Below are positions 55,159-63,990 of a DNA stretch of 64,000 nt, one piece after another; within the stretch, counting starts at the first letter, position 1, and the number at the start of each line of letters is the position of its first letter. The notes under the pieces were generated by a model that was not told the DNA's origin, ran no database searches, and saw only the letters and a program-made list of their open reading frames with translations. Both the position numbers and the translations under genes were made by a program. Source of the DNA: Ohessyouella blattaphilus. Lineage in GTDB: Bacteria; Bacillota; Clostridia; Lachnospirales; Lachnospiraceae. The DNA is taken from positions 1-64,000 of the forward strand of contig NZ_JAMXOC010000001.1 of NCBI RefSeq assembly GCF_024721265.1, in the 5' to 3' direction.

Positions 55159-56004
55159 CTACATTTTAGTAGCAGATAAGTATCGTTTCAAAGCATCCTC
55201 CCAACACGGTAAACGCGTGAAACCATTTTCGCTTAACTTACTTTTATCTAGTCTACTATTGCTCGGTCGCTTGGCCGCAGCTTTGTATGTATCACTCGAG
55301 ACAGGCAAAACATTCACATTCATCTTACTTATTTCAAATATTGCCTTTGCAAATTCATACCAGCTACACACTCCCTCATTAGTCGCGTGATACCGGCCAT
55401 ATTTTTCACTCTCTATCATATCGGCTAATAATATAGATAGATCAATCGTATATGTTGGTGACCCTACTTGATCATCGACAACGTTAATCTCTTGTCGTTC
55501 ACTACCTAAACGCAACATAGTTTTAATAAAATTCTTCCCACTTAATCCAAATACCCATGCTGTGCGAACTATAAAATAATTATCTAGATTCTGTTCAATA
55601 TATTCTTCAGCCTTACATTTCGTTTCACCGTACACATTTAACGGATGTCTTTCATCATCTGGTTTCCAATAATGTGTGCCTTCACCATCAAACACGTAGT
55701 CAGTACTTAGAAATAACAGTTTTGCTCTGACTTCCTTACATGCATCTACGATAAATTGAGTTGCAAGCGTATTTATCTCCCAGCATAGTTCTGGATTTTC
55801 CTCTGCTGCATCCACAGCTGTATACGCAGCACAATGAATTACTGCGTCGACATTATTATCACAAATCACTTTCTGAATTGCATTCTTATCTGTAATATCT
55901 ACCGTATCTATATCTATACCTATAACAGCGTGTTTTCTTTTTTGAAGCTCCGTACTCAAATCTGTTCCCAATTGCCCTTTGGCTCCTGTGATCAATATTT
56001 TCAT
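55159..56004 (-). CDS. rfbD: dTDP-4-dehydrorhamnose reductase
   Basis: This 281-residue NADPH-dependent SDR-fold enzyme completes dTDP-L-rhamnose synthesis. N-terminal Rossmann motif TGAKGQLGTDL, the substrate/cofactor segment CAAYTAVDAAE, LSTDYVFDGEG, and the catalytic YGETKCKAE (YxxxK) are visible, with the family C-terminus RPSNSRLDKSKL. It lies 27 bases after rfbB and is the partner of rfbA and rfbC located near 44-45 kb. AAAGGAA precedes the start. Confidence 0.96.
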   Translation of the reverse strand: MKILITGAKGQLGTDLSTELQKRKHAVIGIDIDTVDITDKNAIQKVICDNNVDAVIHCAAYTAVDAAEENPELCWEINTLATQFIVDACKEVRAKLLFLSTDYVFDGEGTHYWKPDDERHPLNVYGETKCKAEEYIEQNLDNYFIVRTAWVFGLSGKNFIKTMLRLGSERQEINVVDDQVGSPTYTIDLSILLADMIESEKYGRYHATNEGVCSWYEFAKAIFEISKMNVNVLPVSSDTYKAAAKRPSNSRLDKSKLSENGFTRLPCWEDALKRYLSATKM

Positions 56005-56031
56005 TAGCGTTCCTTTCTACGGCCACAAATA

Positions 56032-57120
56032 TTAGTGTTTATACATCTCCTCATAGTACTTCTGATAGTCGCCACTAGTTATACGATTCATCCAGTCTTC
56101 ATTTTCAAAAAACCACTTGATAGTCAGTTTTATTCCATCCTCAAATTTGGTTTCTGGATACCATCCTATTTCTTTAATAATCTTATCTGGCGCAATGGCA
56201 TATCTACGATCGTGTCCCTTGCGATCCTCTACATATGTGATCAAGCTCTCACTCACATTTGCTTTCCGCGGATCATTATCAGGAAGCATTTCTCTAAGAG
56301 TATCTAAAATAATATGGATAATCTCAATATTCTGCTTTTCATTATGTCCCCCAATATTATACGTCTCAAAAAGCTTGCCCTTTTCCTGAACCATATCAAT
56401 TCCCTTTGCATGGTCTTCAACATATAACCAATCTCTTACATTCTTTCCATCACCATAAACCGGCAATTTTTTTCCTTGAAGTGCATTATTAATAATAAGT
56501 GGAATCAGCTTTTCCGGGAACTGATACGGACCATAGTTATTACTTGTATTTGTAATATTTGCTGGGAATTTATATGTGTCCATATAAGATTTTACCAACA
56601 TGTCTGAAGAAGCTTTGCTTGCCGAATAAGGACTATGTGGATCATAAGGTGTCGTTTCATAAAAGAATCCTTCATCCCCCAGTGATCCGTATACTTCATC
56701 TGTTGATACATGCAAGAATTTCTTTCCTTCTTTATATACGTTGTCTCCTATTTCCCACGCCGCCTTAGCAGCATTAAGCATAACTAATGTACCTAAGACA
56801 TTTGTTTTGACAAACACGTCCGGATTTTTAATACTTCGATCAACATGGCTTTCTGCTGCGAAATGAACCACTCTATCGATATCATTCTCTTCAAATACTT
56901 TGTTTATTGCCTCAGCATCACATATGTCAGCATGAACAAATGAATAATTCTCTTGTTTCTCCACAGCTCGAAGGTTCTCCAAGTTACCCGCATATGTCAA
57001 TTTATCAACGTTGATAATTCTAATTTCTTGTCCATATTTTCTAAACATATATAAAATATAATTTGATCCAATAAAACCCGCTCCACCTGTTACTAGATAT
57101 GTTTTTTGTTTTCTTTCCAT
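56032..57120 (-). CDS. rfbB: dTDP-glucose 4,6-dehydratase
   Basis: This 362-residue NAD-dependent SDR enzyme converts dTDP-glucose to dTDP-4-keto-6-deoxyglucose. The Rossmann motif is VTGGAGFIGSNYILY; FAAESHVDRSI, the catalytic HVSTDEVYGSLG (T-D-E), and YSASKASSDMLV (YxxxK) follow, then NNYGPYQFPEKLIPL. Length is typical. It sits between a related epimerase gene (19 bases upstream) and rfbD. AGGAGG lies nine bases before the ATG. Confidence 0.96.
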   Translation of the reverse strand: MERKQKTYLVTGGAGFIGSNYILYMFRKYGQEIRIINVDKLTYAGNLENLRAVEKQENYSFVHADICDAEAINKVFEENDIDRVVHFAAESHVDRSIKNPDVFVKTNVLGTLVMLNAAKAAWEIGDNVYKEGKKFLHVSTDEVYGSLGDEGFFYETTPYDPHSPYSASKASSDMLVKSYMDTYKFPANITNTSNNYGPYQFPEKLIPLIINNALQGKKLPVYGDGKNVRDWLYVEDHAKGIDMVQEKGKLFETYNIGGHNEKQNIEIIHIILDTLREMLPDNDPRKANVSESLITYVEDRKGHDRRYAIAPDKIIKEIGWYPETKFEDGIKLTIKWFFENEDWMNRITSGDYQKYYEEMYKH

Positions 57121-57139
57121 CTAACCGTCCTCCTATAAT

Positions 57140-57979
57140 TTATGACCATTTACTCATTATCTTATTAATCTTCGTTGCGTCTCCATATATTTCTGGCGAA
57201 TCATACGCTCTATCAGGAAAAGCACCGTACTCTGGTCTAATCTTAAAATTATGCTCTTCAATAAATTGCATAACCCTATCTGCAAGCGATACTGGTTTTC
57301 CTGTACAGCAATTAATAATTCCACTCACTTCATCTTGAATAGAAGCACATGCAATCTGCTTTGCCAACTCATCGACAGTAATAAAGTCATAGCGATTTTT
57401 CCCTGAAGTAAATGGGAATTTCTCTTGTCCTTCTCTCTCCCATTTAATTATTTTCCCGAATATAGAGCCACTGCGCTCGTCATCTCCAAGAATATAATAT
57501 GCTCTAAGCCATTTTATATTCGTCTTATTCTCACCTAACAGAAAAGCCGCTTGCCGCAAAGCATTCTTAGAAATACCATACATCGACCTTGGATTTGTAG
57601 GCGTATTTTCATCTATAGCACCTTCCCAATAGCCTACCTCATGCATGCTCCCCATAACAGATAAACTTGGCAATCCACCAGCAACCATATTTTTGACAAA
57701 GGTATAATGAGCGCTCAAGTCCTCCATATGACTATCTGCCGCGTGATTAAAGCCATTTCTCCATGCCATGTGGATACACACATCTGGTTTTCCTAGCTTT
57801 TCATATATATCCTCATCACCATCGAACAGCGACATCTCTATCAACTCTGCCCTTTGATCTATACCGTCCAGTCTAATGTCAACTGCCGATACTTCCATTC
57901 CTAAATCCAATAAAGTTTTTACAACATGTCGGCCTATATACCCGCCAGCACCCGTTACTAATACCTTTTTCTTTTTCAT
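57140..57979 (-). CDS. NAD-dependent sugar epimerase/reductase (extended SDR)
   Basis: The 279-residue protein has the extended SDR fold: cofactor loop VTGAGGYIGRHVV, acidic residue of VSAVDIR at the end of strand 2, and the catalytic pair in MYGISKNALR (YxxxK) with a Ser in SVMGSMHE. Family members reduce or epimerise nucleotide-linked sugars; its product could be a second unusual sugar for the same polymer. It is the first gene of the operon running epimerase-rfbB-rfbD-GtrB-GT-C, with promoter at 58095-58123. Exact reaction not inferable. AGAGGAG precedes the start. Confidence 0.85.
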   Translation of the reverse strand: MKKKKVLVTGAGGYIGRHVVKTLLDLGMEVSAVDIRLDGIDQRAELIEMSLFDGDEDIYEKLGKPDVCIHMAWRNGFNHAADSHMEDLSAHYTFVKNMVAGGLPSLSVMGSMHEVGYWEGAIDENTPTNPRSMYGISKNALRQAAFLLGENKTNIKWLRAYYILGDDERSGSIFGKIIKWEREGQEKFPFTSGKNRYDFITVDELAKQIACASIQDEVSGIINCCTGKPVSLADRVMQFIEEHNFKIRPEYGAFPDRAYDSPEIYGDATKINKIMSKWS

Positions 57980-58094
57980 GTATTTGTCTCCTCTTATTTA
58001 AAGATTCTACGCACACGTGCAATAAAACATTTATAACTATTCTTCCTCATTATTTGCATCAGATAAATAACTCGCCTCTCATCCACCATCTCGC

Positions 58095-58123
58095 ATTATA
58101 TCATATCGTAAATTACATATCAA
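58095..58123 (-). promoter_or_regulatory. sigma-A type promoter of the epimerase-rfbBD operon
   Basis: Minus strand: TTGATA (58118-58123), 17-base spacer, consensus TATAAT (58095-58100). The leader to the first ATG at 57979 is about 110 bases; I saw no recognisable riboswitch in it. Confidence 0.7.
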
Positions 58124-58145
58124 TGGATAGGTTTCTTAAAGAAAA

Positions 58146-58174
58146 CAGGTCTTCAAGCATCGCTTGAAGACCTG
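58146..58174 (-). terminator. terminator after pflB
   Basis: Thirteen-pair perfect stem (CAGGTCTTCAAGC / GCTTGAAGACCTG) with a three-base loop, followed on the minus strand by TTTTCTTT. Confidence 0.92.
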
Positions 58175-58188
58175 CACATATTCTTTGT

Positions 58189-60423
58189 TTACATTTTATC
58201 GTGGAAAGTTCTGGCAATTACTTCTCTTTGTTGCGCCTTTGTTAGCTTATTGAAAGTCACTGCGTATCCCGACACCCGAATGGTAAGATTCGGATACTTC
58301 TCCGGATTCTCGTAGGCATCCATGAGCACTTCCTTATTCAGCACATTTACATTTAAGTGATGAGCCGCTAACCCAAAGTAACCGTCAAGGATCGCGACAA
58401 GGTTCTGCAAGCGTTCTTCTTCACTCTTTCCTAACGCTTCTGGAACAATGGAGAAGGTATTAGAAATCCCATCTCGGCAGTACTTATATTCAAGCTTTGC
58501 TACGGAATTAAGAGCTGCTAAAGCCCCGTTCTTTTCTCTCCCATGCATAGGATTTGCTCCAGGCGCGAAAGCCTCACCGTCTTTGCGACCATCTGGGGTT
58601 GCTCCTGTCTTCTTACCATAGACCACATTGGAGGTAATCGTCAAAATAGAAAGCGTAGGAACAGCATGACGATATAGTTTATTCGAGCTTAAATCTTCAT
58701 AGAATAAGCGCACCTGTTCTTTGGCAATATTATCTGCACGGTCATCATCATTTCCATAAGTTGGGTATTCCTCTTCATTGATAAAGTCGCTGATCAGGCC
58801 AGTTTCCTCATCTCTTACCACTTTAACCTTGCCATAGCGAATTGCCGATAAGGAATCTGTCAGTACGCTAAGGCCTGCCATGCCAAAGGCCATGTAGCGT
58901 GTCACCTCGTTATCATGAAGAGCCATTTGCGTCTTCTCATACGCGTATTTATCATGCATATAGTGGATGATATTCATGGTGTTTGCATAAGCCTTGGCTA
59001 GCCATGGACGATAGATATTAAGTCTTTCAATCACCTTATCGTAATCTAAGTACTCATCCTCATACACGTTCATTTGCGGTCCTACTTTTATCCCCTGCTT
59101 TTCATCAACCCCGCCGTTCAGCGCTACCAGTAAAAGCTTCGCAATATTTACTCGGGCACCAAAGAACTGCATTTCTTTTCCCAGACGCATAGCCGATACG
59201 CAACAAGCGATTCCATAGTCATCACCGTAATCTGGGCGCATCAAATCATCATTTTCATATTGAATCGAATCCGTATCTGATGATACCTTCGCGCAATACC
59301 GCTTAAAGGCTGCTGGCAAATCTTTGCTCCAAAGCACCGTTAAGTTAGGCTCTGCTGCTGGATTCAAATTATATAGTGTGTGCAAGTAGCGATAGGTGGT
59401 CTTCGTCACCAGATGACGTCCGTCTTCTGTAACCCCACCGAGCACTTCCGTAATCCACATCGGATCTCCTGCAAATAGCTCATTGTAATCCGGGGTTCTA
59501 AGAATTCTTGCCATCCGTAGCTTTAAAACAAAATCATCAATTAGCTCCTGAGCTGCCACTTCATCCAGAACGCCATTCTTTAGGTCTCTTTCAAAATAGA
59601 TATCTAAGAAAGTCGATGTTCTACCAAGGCTCATGGCCGCGCCATTTTGCTCTTTGATAACGGCAAGGTAGGCAAAATACAACCATTGAACCGCTTCTCT
59701 AGCCGTTGTTGCTGGTCCACTTATATCAATGCCGTATAAAAGGGCCATATCTTTAAGCTTACCCAAAAAGCTAATCTGTTGGAAAAGCTCTTCTTGCTGA
59801 CGAATTGAGTCAACATCCATTACGTTGTAACTAAGTTCTTCCTTTTCCTTTTGCTTCATAGCGATTAGATAATCCACTCCGTATAAAGGTACACGACGAT
59901 AATCACCGATAATTCTACCACGGCCGTAGGCATCCGGCAGACCGGTAATCAGGCCACAACGGCGAAGCTTCTTCGTCTCCTCATTGTAGACCCGGAAGAC
60001 ACCATCGTTATGCGTCGTGCGGTATTTAAACTCGTTTTCTACCTCTTCAGACAATTCATAACCGTACGCTCTACAAGCATCTCGCGTCATCCGAATCCCC
60101 CCAAAAGGATGTACTCCTCTTTTCAGTGGCGCATCGGTTTGTAGTCCATAAATCAATTCCTTTTCCTTGTCCAGATAGCCGGCTTTATAGTTAAGCAATG
60201 ACGAGGCTGTAGAAGTATCGATATCTAAGACCCCGTTATTCTCTCTTTCTTTCTTTTGAAGCGCTTCGTATTGCGAAAGCAAATCCTTGGTGCGAGGCGT
60301 AGCCTCTTCCAAAAAACTTTCATCCCCATCGTAAGCCTGGTAATTTTTCTTAATAAAATCGCTTACATTTACTTCATTCTCCCAATCGCCTGTTACAAAA
60401 CCTGCCCATTCTTTTTTCATCAT
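58189..60423 (-). CDS. pflB: pyruvate formate-lyase (formate C-acetyltransferase)
   Basis: This 744-residue glycyl-radical enzyme converts pyruvate and CoA to acetyl-CoA and formate in anaerobic fermentation. The active-site cysteine pair is in GIACCVSAM, and the glycyl-radical loop near the C-terminus is RVSGYAVTF. Other family blocks ([35 protein letters not shown]) are intact. The frame extends to 60468, but ATG at 60423 (or the next ATG) has AAAGGA before it and lies just past the riboswitch terminator. The activating enzyme (PflA), needed to install the radical, is not in the window. Formate also feeds 10-formyl-tetrahydrofolate synthesis, which explains ZTP control. Confidence 0.97.
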   Translation of the reverse strand: MMKKEWAGFVTGDWENEVNVSDFIKKNYQAYDGDESFLEEATPRTKDLLSQYEALQKKERENNGVLDIDTSTASSLLNYKAGYLDKEKELIYGLQTDAPLKRGVHPFGGIRMTRDACRAYGYELSEEVENEFKYRTTHNDGVFRVYNEETKKLRRCGLITGLPDAYGRGRIIGDYRRVPLYGVDYLIAMKQKEKEELSYNVMDVDSIRQQEELFQQISFLGKLKDMALLYGIDISGPATTAREAVQWLYFAYLAVIKEQNGAAMSLGRTSTFLDIYFERDLKNGVLDEVAAQELIDDFVLKLRMARILRTPDYNELFAGDPMWITEVLGGVTEDGRHLVTKTTYRYLHTLYNLNPAAEPNLTVLWSKDLPAAFKRYCAKVSSDTDSIQYENDDLMRPDYGDDYGIACCVSAMRLGKEMQFFGARVNIAKLLLVALNGGVDEKQGIKVGPQMNVYEDEYLDYDKVIERLNIYRPWLAKAYANTMNIIHYMHDKYAYEKTQMALHDNEVTRYMAFGMAGLSVLTDSLSAIRYGKVKVVRDEETGLISDFINEEEYPTYGNDDDRADNIAKEQVRLFYEDLSSNKLYRHAVPTLSILTITSNVVYGKKTGATPDGRKDGEAFAPGANPMHGREKNGALAALNSVAKLEYKYCRDGISNTFSIVPEALGKSEEERLQNLVAILDGYFGLAAHHLNVNVLNKEVLMDAYENPEKYPNLTIRVSGYAVTFNKLTKAQQREVIARTFHDKM

Positions 60424-60466
60424 TAACATCCTTTCCACTTTGTTAAACATCCTACAATATGGCCAC

Positions 60467-60496
60467 AAAAAAGGGCAACATCATAAGATGCTGCCC
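60467..60496 (-). terminator. riboswitch expression-platform terminator
   Basis: Ten-base arms (GGGCAGCATC / GATGTTGCCC on the minus strand) with a four-base loop, then TTTTTT. Its 5' arm overlaps the conserved CUGGGC segment of the ZTP aptamer, so ligand binding and termination exclude each other. Confidence 0.92.
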
Positions 60497-60570
60497 AGAC
60501 GGTCGACTTCCTGACATCCTTTATTCCCTTGTGGTAAACCCCACTTGTTCCGTCAGTAATAAAGGATCTT
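60490..60570 (-). ncRNA. ZTP riboswitch (pfl motif) upstream of pflB
   Basis: The minus-strand RNA has P1 arms AUCCUUUAUU (60558-60567) and AAUAAAGGAU (60516-60525). Between them are the conserved ACUGACGGAACA and a GUGG..CCAC hairpin, and after a linker CCGUCUGGGC, the hallmark 3' domain of pfl/ZTP RNAs. These riboswitches bind ZMP/ZTP, which builds up when 10-formyl-tetrahydrofolate is short, and turn the gene on by preventing terminator formation. The class was first named for its position before pfl genes, exactly as here. Recognised by eye, not by covariance search. Confidence 0.88.
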
Positions 60571-60583
60571 TGTAATTAATCAA

Positions 60584-60612
60584 ATTGTAACATTAACTCA
60601 AGCTATTTTCAA
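60584..60612 (-). promoter_or_regulatory. sigma-A type promoter of pflB
   Basis: Minus strand: TTGAAA (60607-60612), 17-base spacer, TACAAT (60584-60589). Transcription would start about 10 bases before the riboswitch P1 arm. Confidence 0.75.
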
Positions 60613-60615
60613 GTG

Positions 60616-60954
60616 CTATTTGAAGTACATATAAGCAATTAAAGCCGCAACGATTATAATAAGCACTCCCAAAACCACCAGTGGCACGATGGAACCGCCA
60701 TCATCGTAATTATCAATATCGTTCTTCGAAGATTTCTTGCTACGTTTTTTCTTCTTTGATTGCTCTTCTGCTTCTAACATCTGGCTATAACGACGCTTTA
60801 CTTTCGCCTCTCCAGCTGCACGCACTTCTTTTTCCGGTATATTGGAATACGTTTGTCTTTTTTTCTTATATTTCTGCTTACACGTAAAGCAAAGCCAGTA
60901 TTCTGGATTCTTCTCGCTTTGAATAAGTTCTCTACCGCATTTTGGACACTTCAT
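60616..60954 (-). CDS. zinc-ribbon single-pass membrane protein
   Basis: This 112-residue protein has an N-terminal four-cysteine zinc ribbon (CPKC and CFTC pairs, residues ~3-24), a long basic, helical middle (QSKKKKRSKKSSKND) and one C-terminal membrane helix (~89-110, VPLVVLGVLIIIVAALIAYMYF). It resembles tail-anchored zinc-ribbon proteins of unknown role in Firmicutes. The open frame starts at 61005, but ATG at 60954 preceded by AAAGGAGG is better. It follows copZ by 50 bases and may be co-transcribed with the copper genes without necessarily sharing their function. Confidence 0.8.
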   Translation of the reverse strand: MKCPKCGRELIQSEKNPEYWLCFTCKQKYKKKRQTYSNIPEKEVRAAGEAKVKRRYSQMLEAEEQSKKKKRSKKSSKNDIDNYDDGGSIVPLVVLGVLIIIVAALIAYMYFK

Positions 60955-61004
60955 CAAACGTCCCTCCTTTTGTTTACTAGGACATTCTACTACATTTTCG
61001 CCCA

Positions 61005-61199
61005 CTATTCAACGACTTTTCCGCTAAAACCCAAATCCTCCAAGGCTTCCAACGCCGCGGTCACCTGGCTTTCCTCATTAAGAGTAACCTGCTCCTCGTC
61101 TAGACTTACGCTTCCTATGATGTTCTCCTCAGCAAACAACTTTTCAATCCTCGCTACACAGTTCCCGCAGTGCATTCCTTCTACAGCAATTTTTACCAT
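61005..61199 (-). CDS. copZ: copper chaperone CopZ (heavy-metal-associated domain)
   Basis: This 64-residue cytosolic protein is a single HMA domain with the Cu(I)-binding motif GMHCGNC near the N-terminus and a beta-alpha-beta-beta-alpha-beta pattern. It would carry Cu(I) to CopA and buffer it for CsoR. It lies 15 bases after csoR in the copA-csoR-copZ operon. The His in the MxCxxC position (HCGNC) is common in such chaperones. AAAGGAGG precedes the ATG. Confidence 0.9.
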   Translation of the reverse strand: MVKIAVEGMHCGNCVARIEKLFAEENIIGSVSLDEEQVTLNEESQVTAALEALEDLGFSGKVVE

Positions 61200-61214
61200 T
61201 TTTAAGATCCTCCT

Positions 61215-61496
61215 TTATTTCATTAATTTTTGAATAGTTTCACATAGTTCATCTACCACTTCGGTATCACCTGCACGAATATCATTGACTACACAAGTAT
61301 GCAGATGTTCATTTAACAGCTTCTTATTAAAGGAATTAAGGGCTGCTGTCACCGCCATCACCTGGGTGATTATGTCCATACAATAGCGCTCCTCTTCCAC
61401 CATCTTCTTTACGCCTCGCACCTGACCTTCAATACGGTTAAGTCTAGTGATTAAATCTTTCTTTTCTACAACTGTTCTTTCTTTCGTCTTATCCAT
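61215..61496 (-). CDS. csoR: copper-sensing repressor CsoR
   Basis: This 93-residue all-helical DNA-binding regulator of the CsoR/RcnR family has RLNRIEGQVRGVKKMVEEERYC at the first helix and the Cu(I) ligand set Cys (ERYCMD), His and Cys (EHLHTC, spaced four apart), matching C-H-C copper sensors rather than RcnR nickel sensors. Apo-CsoR binds the operator and Cu(I) releases it. A matching operator lies in the copA promoter. It starts 9 bases after copA. Confidence 0.93.
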   Translation of the reverse strand: MDKTKERTVVEKKDLITRLNRIEGQVRGVKKMVEEERYCMDIITQVMAVTAALNSFNKKLLNEHLHTCVVNDIRAGDTEVVDELCETIQKLMK

Positions 61497-61505
61497 TTGT
61501 CTCCT

Positions 61506-63743
61506 CTACAACTTTATCCGCTTTAATAAGAGCGCATTCGAAACCACACTAACAGAACTTAAAGACATCGCTAATCCGGCAAACATGGGACTAAGCAAAG
61601 AACCATTCAGCGCATATAACGCCCCCGCAGCAAGCGGAATACCAATCACATTGTAAAAGAACGCCCAGAACAGATTCTGGCGGATCTTACGGATCGTCGC
61701 CTTACTTAGCTTAATTGCCTTATAGACATCCATTAAATCTGATTTTACCACGACCATATCTGCCGATTCAATAGCGATATCACTACCGCTACCAATAGCC
61801 ACTCCCACATCGGCCTGTACAAGGGCAGGCGCATCATTGATGCCATCCCCCACCATCATCACCTTGTCGCCCTTTGTCTGTAAGCTCTCTACCACCTTCG
61901 CTTTATCCCCTGGAAGTACCTCAGCGATCACTTCGTCTACTCCTACTTCCCCAGCAATCGCTTTCGCCGTCTTTTCTCGGTCCCCTGTGACCATATACAC
62001 CTGAACCCCCAAATCTTTCATCTTCTGAATGGCTTCTTTACTGGTTTCTTTCACCTTATCAGCAACGGCTATCATTCCGATTACATGCCCTTCTTTAGCC
62101 ACAAACATTGGCGTCTGCCCCTGACTGGCTGCCTGGTCCGCCTTTTCTCTATACTCATGGTCACTGACGCCGGCAAGTTCTAAAATCTTCTCATTGCCGA
62201 TATAATACTTATTTCCTTCAATCTTACCAACAACCCCTTTACCAGTCACCGAGTTAAACTCCTTAACGCTGGCAAGCTTAATTCCTTCTTCTGCGGCTTT
62301 TGCGACAATCGCTAAGGCTAAGGGATGTTCGGAAGAAGCTTCTAAAGTAGCCGCTACTCTTAAAAGTTCTTCTGGCGGCTCCCGGGTTATAATATCCACT
62401 ACTGCTGGTTTTCCTTCTGTAATTGTCCCCGTCTTATCAAGTATCACTCTCTTTACTTCGTGGGCAAGCTCAAGGGCTTCGCCGCTTTTAATCAGAATTC
62501 CGTGTTCTGCACCAATGCCCGTTCCTACCATAATAGCCGTTGGTGTAGCTAAGCCTAAAGCACACGGACACGCAATGACTAGCACAGACACAAAGATTGT
62601 AAGACAAAAAGCCAAATCATGGCCAAGCAATGCCCAGATAACAGCGGCTAGGATAGCGATAATCATTACCGCCGGAACAAAAATACCAGCAACTTTATCT
62701 GCCAGCTTAGAAATCGGCGCTTTCTTGCCCTGGGCATCTTCCATCATCTTGACAATCTTAGCAAGCGTCGTATCCTCACCAACACGGTTCACTCGTACCG
62801 TCACTGCCCCTTGATAATTCATACTTCCACCGATTACCTGGTCATCCTCTTTTTTCTCAACAGGGATGCTCTCTCCTGTAAGCATGCTCTCATCAATGCT
62901 GGTCTCCCCTTCCACAATAATGCCATCAAGAGGAACCCGGCTGCCTGGCTTTATTAAAATCCTATCGTCCACCTTAATCGATTCTACCGGGACTTCCTTA
63001 GCCCCCTCACCGGTTACTAAAAGAGCTGTATCTGGAGTTAACTCAATTAGCTTCTTAATCGCCTGTCCTGTTCGGCTTTTGCTACGCCCTTCCAAATACT
63101 TACCAAGCATAACTAGCGTTACCACCACTGCCGCCGACTCGTAGTAAAGCCGGTGGACCCCACTACTATCTATCGGAATACGTATCGTCATAATCAAACT
63201 ATAAATAAAGGCGCTCCCCGTACCGACGGCTACTAAGGAGTCCATATTGGGATTCCCTTTTAAGAGACTTTTTATCCCTACAATATAAAACTTACGACCG
63301 TTAATTAAAATAATTGTCGTCAGAATAAGTTGTGCTAGCGCAAAATTAAGCGGTGCGCTGTGCATATCCAACACTTTCGGCAAAGGCAAAGTAAACGGAA
63401 GCATGTGTCCCATCGAAATATAGAGAAGGGGAATTGCAAGAATAATGCTCGTTAATACTCGTCTTTTCACTTTCTCTACTTCTTCCTCTTCCGCTTTGGC
63501 TGCCTTTTCTCGCTCTTCTTTCGACTTATCAATATGTAAAGTGGCACTAAAACCGGCACGGTCGACTTTCTTTATAATATCCTCGTCAGCTACCTTCCCT
63601 TCGTCAAAAGTAATCGTCAAACGGTTAGTGGTAAGGTTAACACTGGACTGCACAACGCCGTCTAGCTTCCCCGTTACCCGCTCTACTGCCGACGAACACG
63701 CAGCACAGGTCATGCCTTTTACATCAAATTGTTTCGTTACCAT
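61506..63743 (-). CDS. copA: Cu(I)-exporting P1B-type ATPase
   Basis: This 745-residue membrane pump has one N-terminal HMA domain (GMTCAACSSAVE), eight predicted helices, and the P1B-1 signature: CPC in VIACPCALGLATP, phosphorylation Asp in DKTGT, TGES actuator loop, the SEHPLA motif of the N-domain, and GDGINDAPAL. The last helices carry the N/Y and M/S residues of copper pumps (YNVIGIPLAAGALY, MSLSSVSVVSNAL). It exports Cu(I) to protect cytosolic enzymes. First gene of the copper operon. GGAG precedes the ATG. Confidence 0.95.
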   Translation of the reverse strand: MVTKQFDVKGMTCAACSSAVERVTGKLDGVVQSSVNLTTNRLTITFDEGKVADEDIIKKVDRAGFSATLHIDKSKEEREKAAKAEEEEVEKVKRRVLTSIILAIPLLYISMGHMLPFTLPLPKVLDMHSAPLNFALAQLILTTIILINGRKFYIVGIKSLLKGNPNMDSLVAVGTGSAFIYSLIMTIRIPIDSSGVHRLYYESAAVVVTLVMLGKYLEGRSKSRTGQAIKKLIELTPDTALLVTGEGAKEVPVESIKVDDRILIKPGSRVPLDGIIVEGETSIDESMLTGESIPVEKKEDDQVIGGSMNYQGAVTVRVNRVGEDTTLAKIVKMMEDAQGKKAPISKLADKVAGIFVPAVMIIAILAAVIWALLGHDLAFCLTIFVSVLVIACPCALGLATPTAIMVGTGIGAEHGILIKSGEALELAHEVKRVILDKTGTITEGKPAVVDIITREPPEELLRVAATLEASSEHPLALAIVAKAAEEGIKLASVKEFNSVTGKGVVGKIEGNKYYIGNEKILELAGVSDHEYREKADQAASQGQTPMFVAKEGHVIGMIAVADKVKETSKEAIQKMKDLGVQVYMVTGDREKTAKAIAGEVGVDEVIAEVLPGDKAKVVESLQTKGDKVMMVGDGINDAPALVQADVGVAIGSGSDIAIESADMVVVKSDLMDVYKAIKLSKATIRKIRQNLFWAFFYNVIGIPLAAGALYALNGSLLSPMFAGLAMSLSSVSVVSNALLLKRIKL

Positions 63744-63770
63744 TGGTCTTCACTCCTTTCTTTCTAATTC

Positions 63771-63799
63771 ATTATATACCCCCTACCCGTATATGTCAA
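63771..63799 (-). promoter_or_regulatory. copper operon promoter with CsoR-like operator in the spacer
   Basis: Minus strand: consensus TTGACA (63794-63799), 17-base spacer, consensus TATAAT (63771-63776). The spacer is a G-rich pseudo-palindrome bounded by TATAC and GTATA (63775-63793, containing ACGGGTAGGGGGTA), closely like known CsoR sites. Bound CsoR would cover both promoter elements. Confidence 0.85.
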
Positions 63800-63819
63800 A
63801 CTCTATATCATGGTAAGAT

Positions 63820-63990
63820 AGAATTTGCGCTTGGCAAATTCTTGCGCCTTCGGCGTGTGCTGTTGCACAAAATTCCTATCGCCGAAGTGCGCATCTCTAG
63901 CGGAGCGCTTTTTGTGTAACCGGAAAGTTCAGAGAACTTTTCGATTACACAAAAAGAACAGCCTTTCACAGCTGTTCCTCTTCGTCTTAC
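63820..63990. other. non-coding cluster of strong hairpins at the right edge
   Basis: The ~200 bases right of the copper promoter hold no gene. Four inverted repeats follow one another: GAATTTGC/GCAAATTC (63821-63841); GCGCCTTCGGCG with CGCCGAAG-T-GCGC (63844-63892), enclosing a smaller TGTGC/GCACA hairpin; a 22-of-23-pair stem at 63908-63956 with a three-base loop; and GAACAGC/GCTGTTC (63956-63977), which on the minus strand is followed by TTCTTTTT and would terminate a transcript entering from the right. The rest may be a palindromic repeat element; no other copy lies in the window. Confidence 0.6.

Noticed and set aside
57980-58094. Leader of the epimerase-rfbB operon as a possible riboswitch.
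   Set aside because: No conserved core or convincing nested pairing was found; it looks like an ordinary A/T-rich leader.
60424-60468. Longer PFL start.
   Set aside because: It would begin inside the riboswitch terminator hairpin; the ATG at 60423 has a proper ribosome site.
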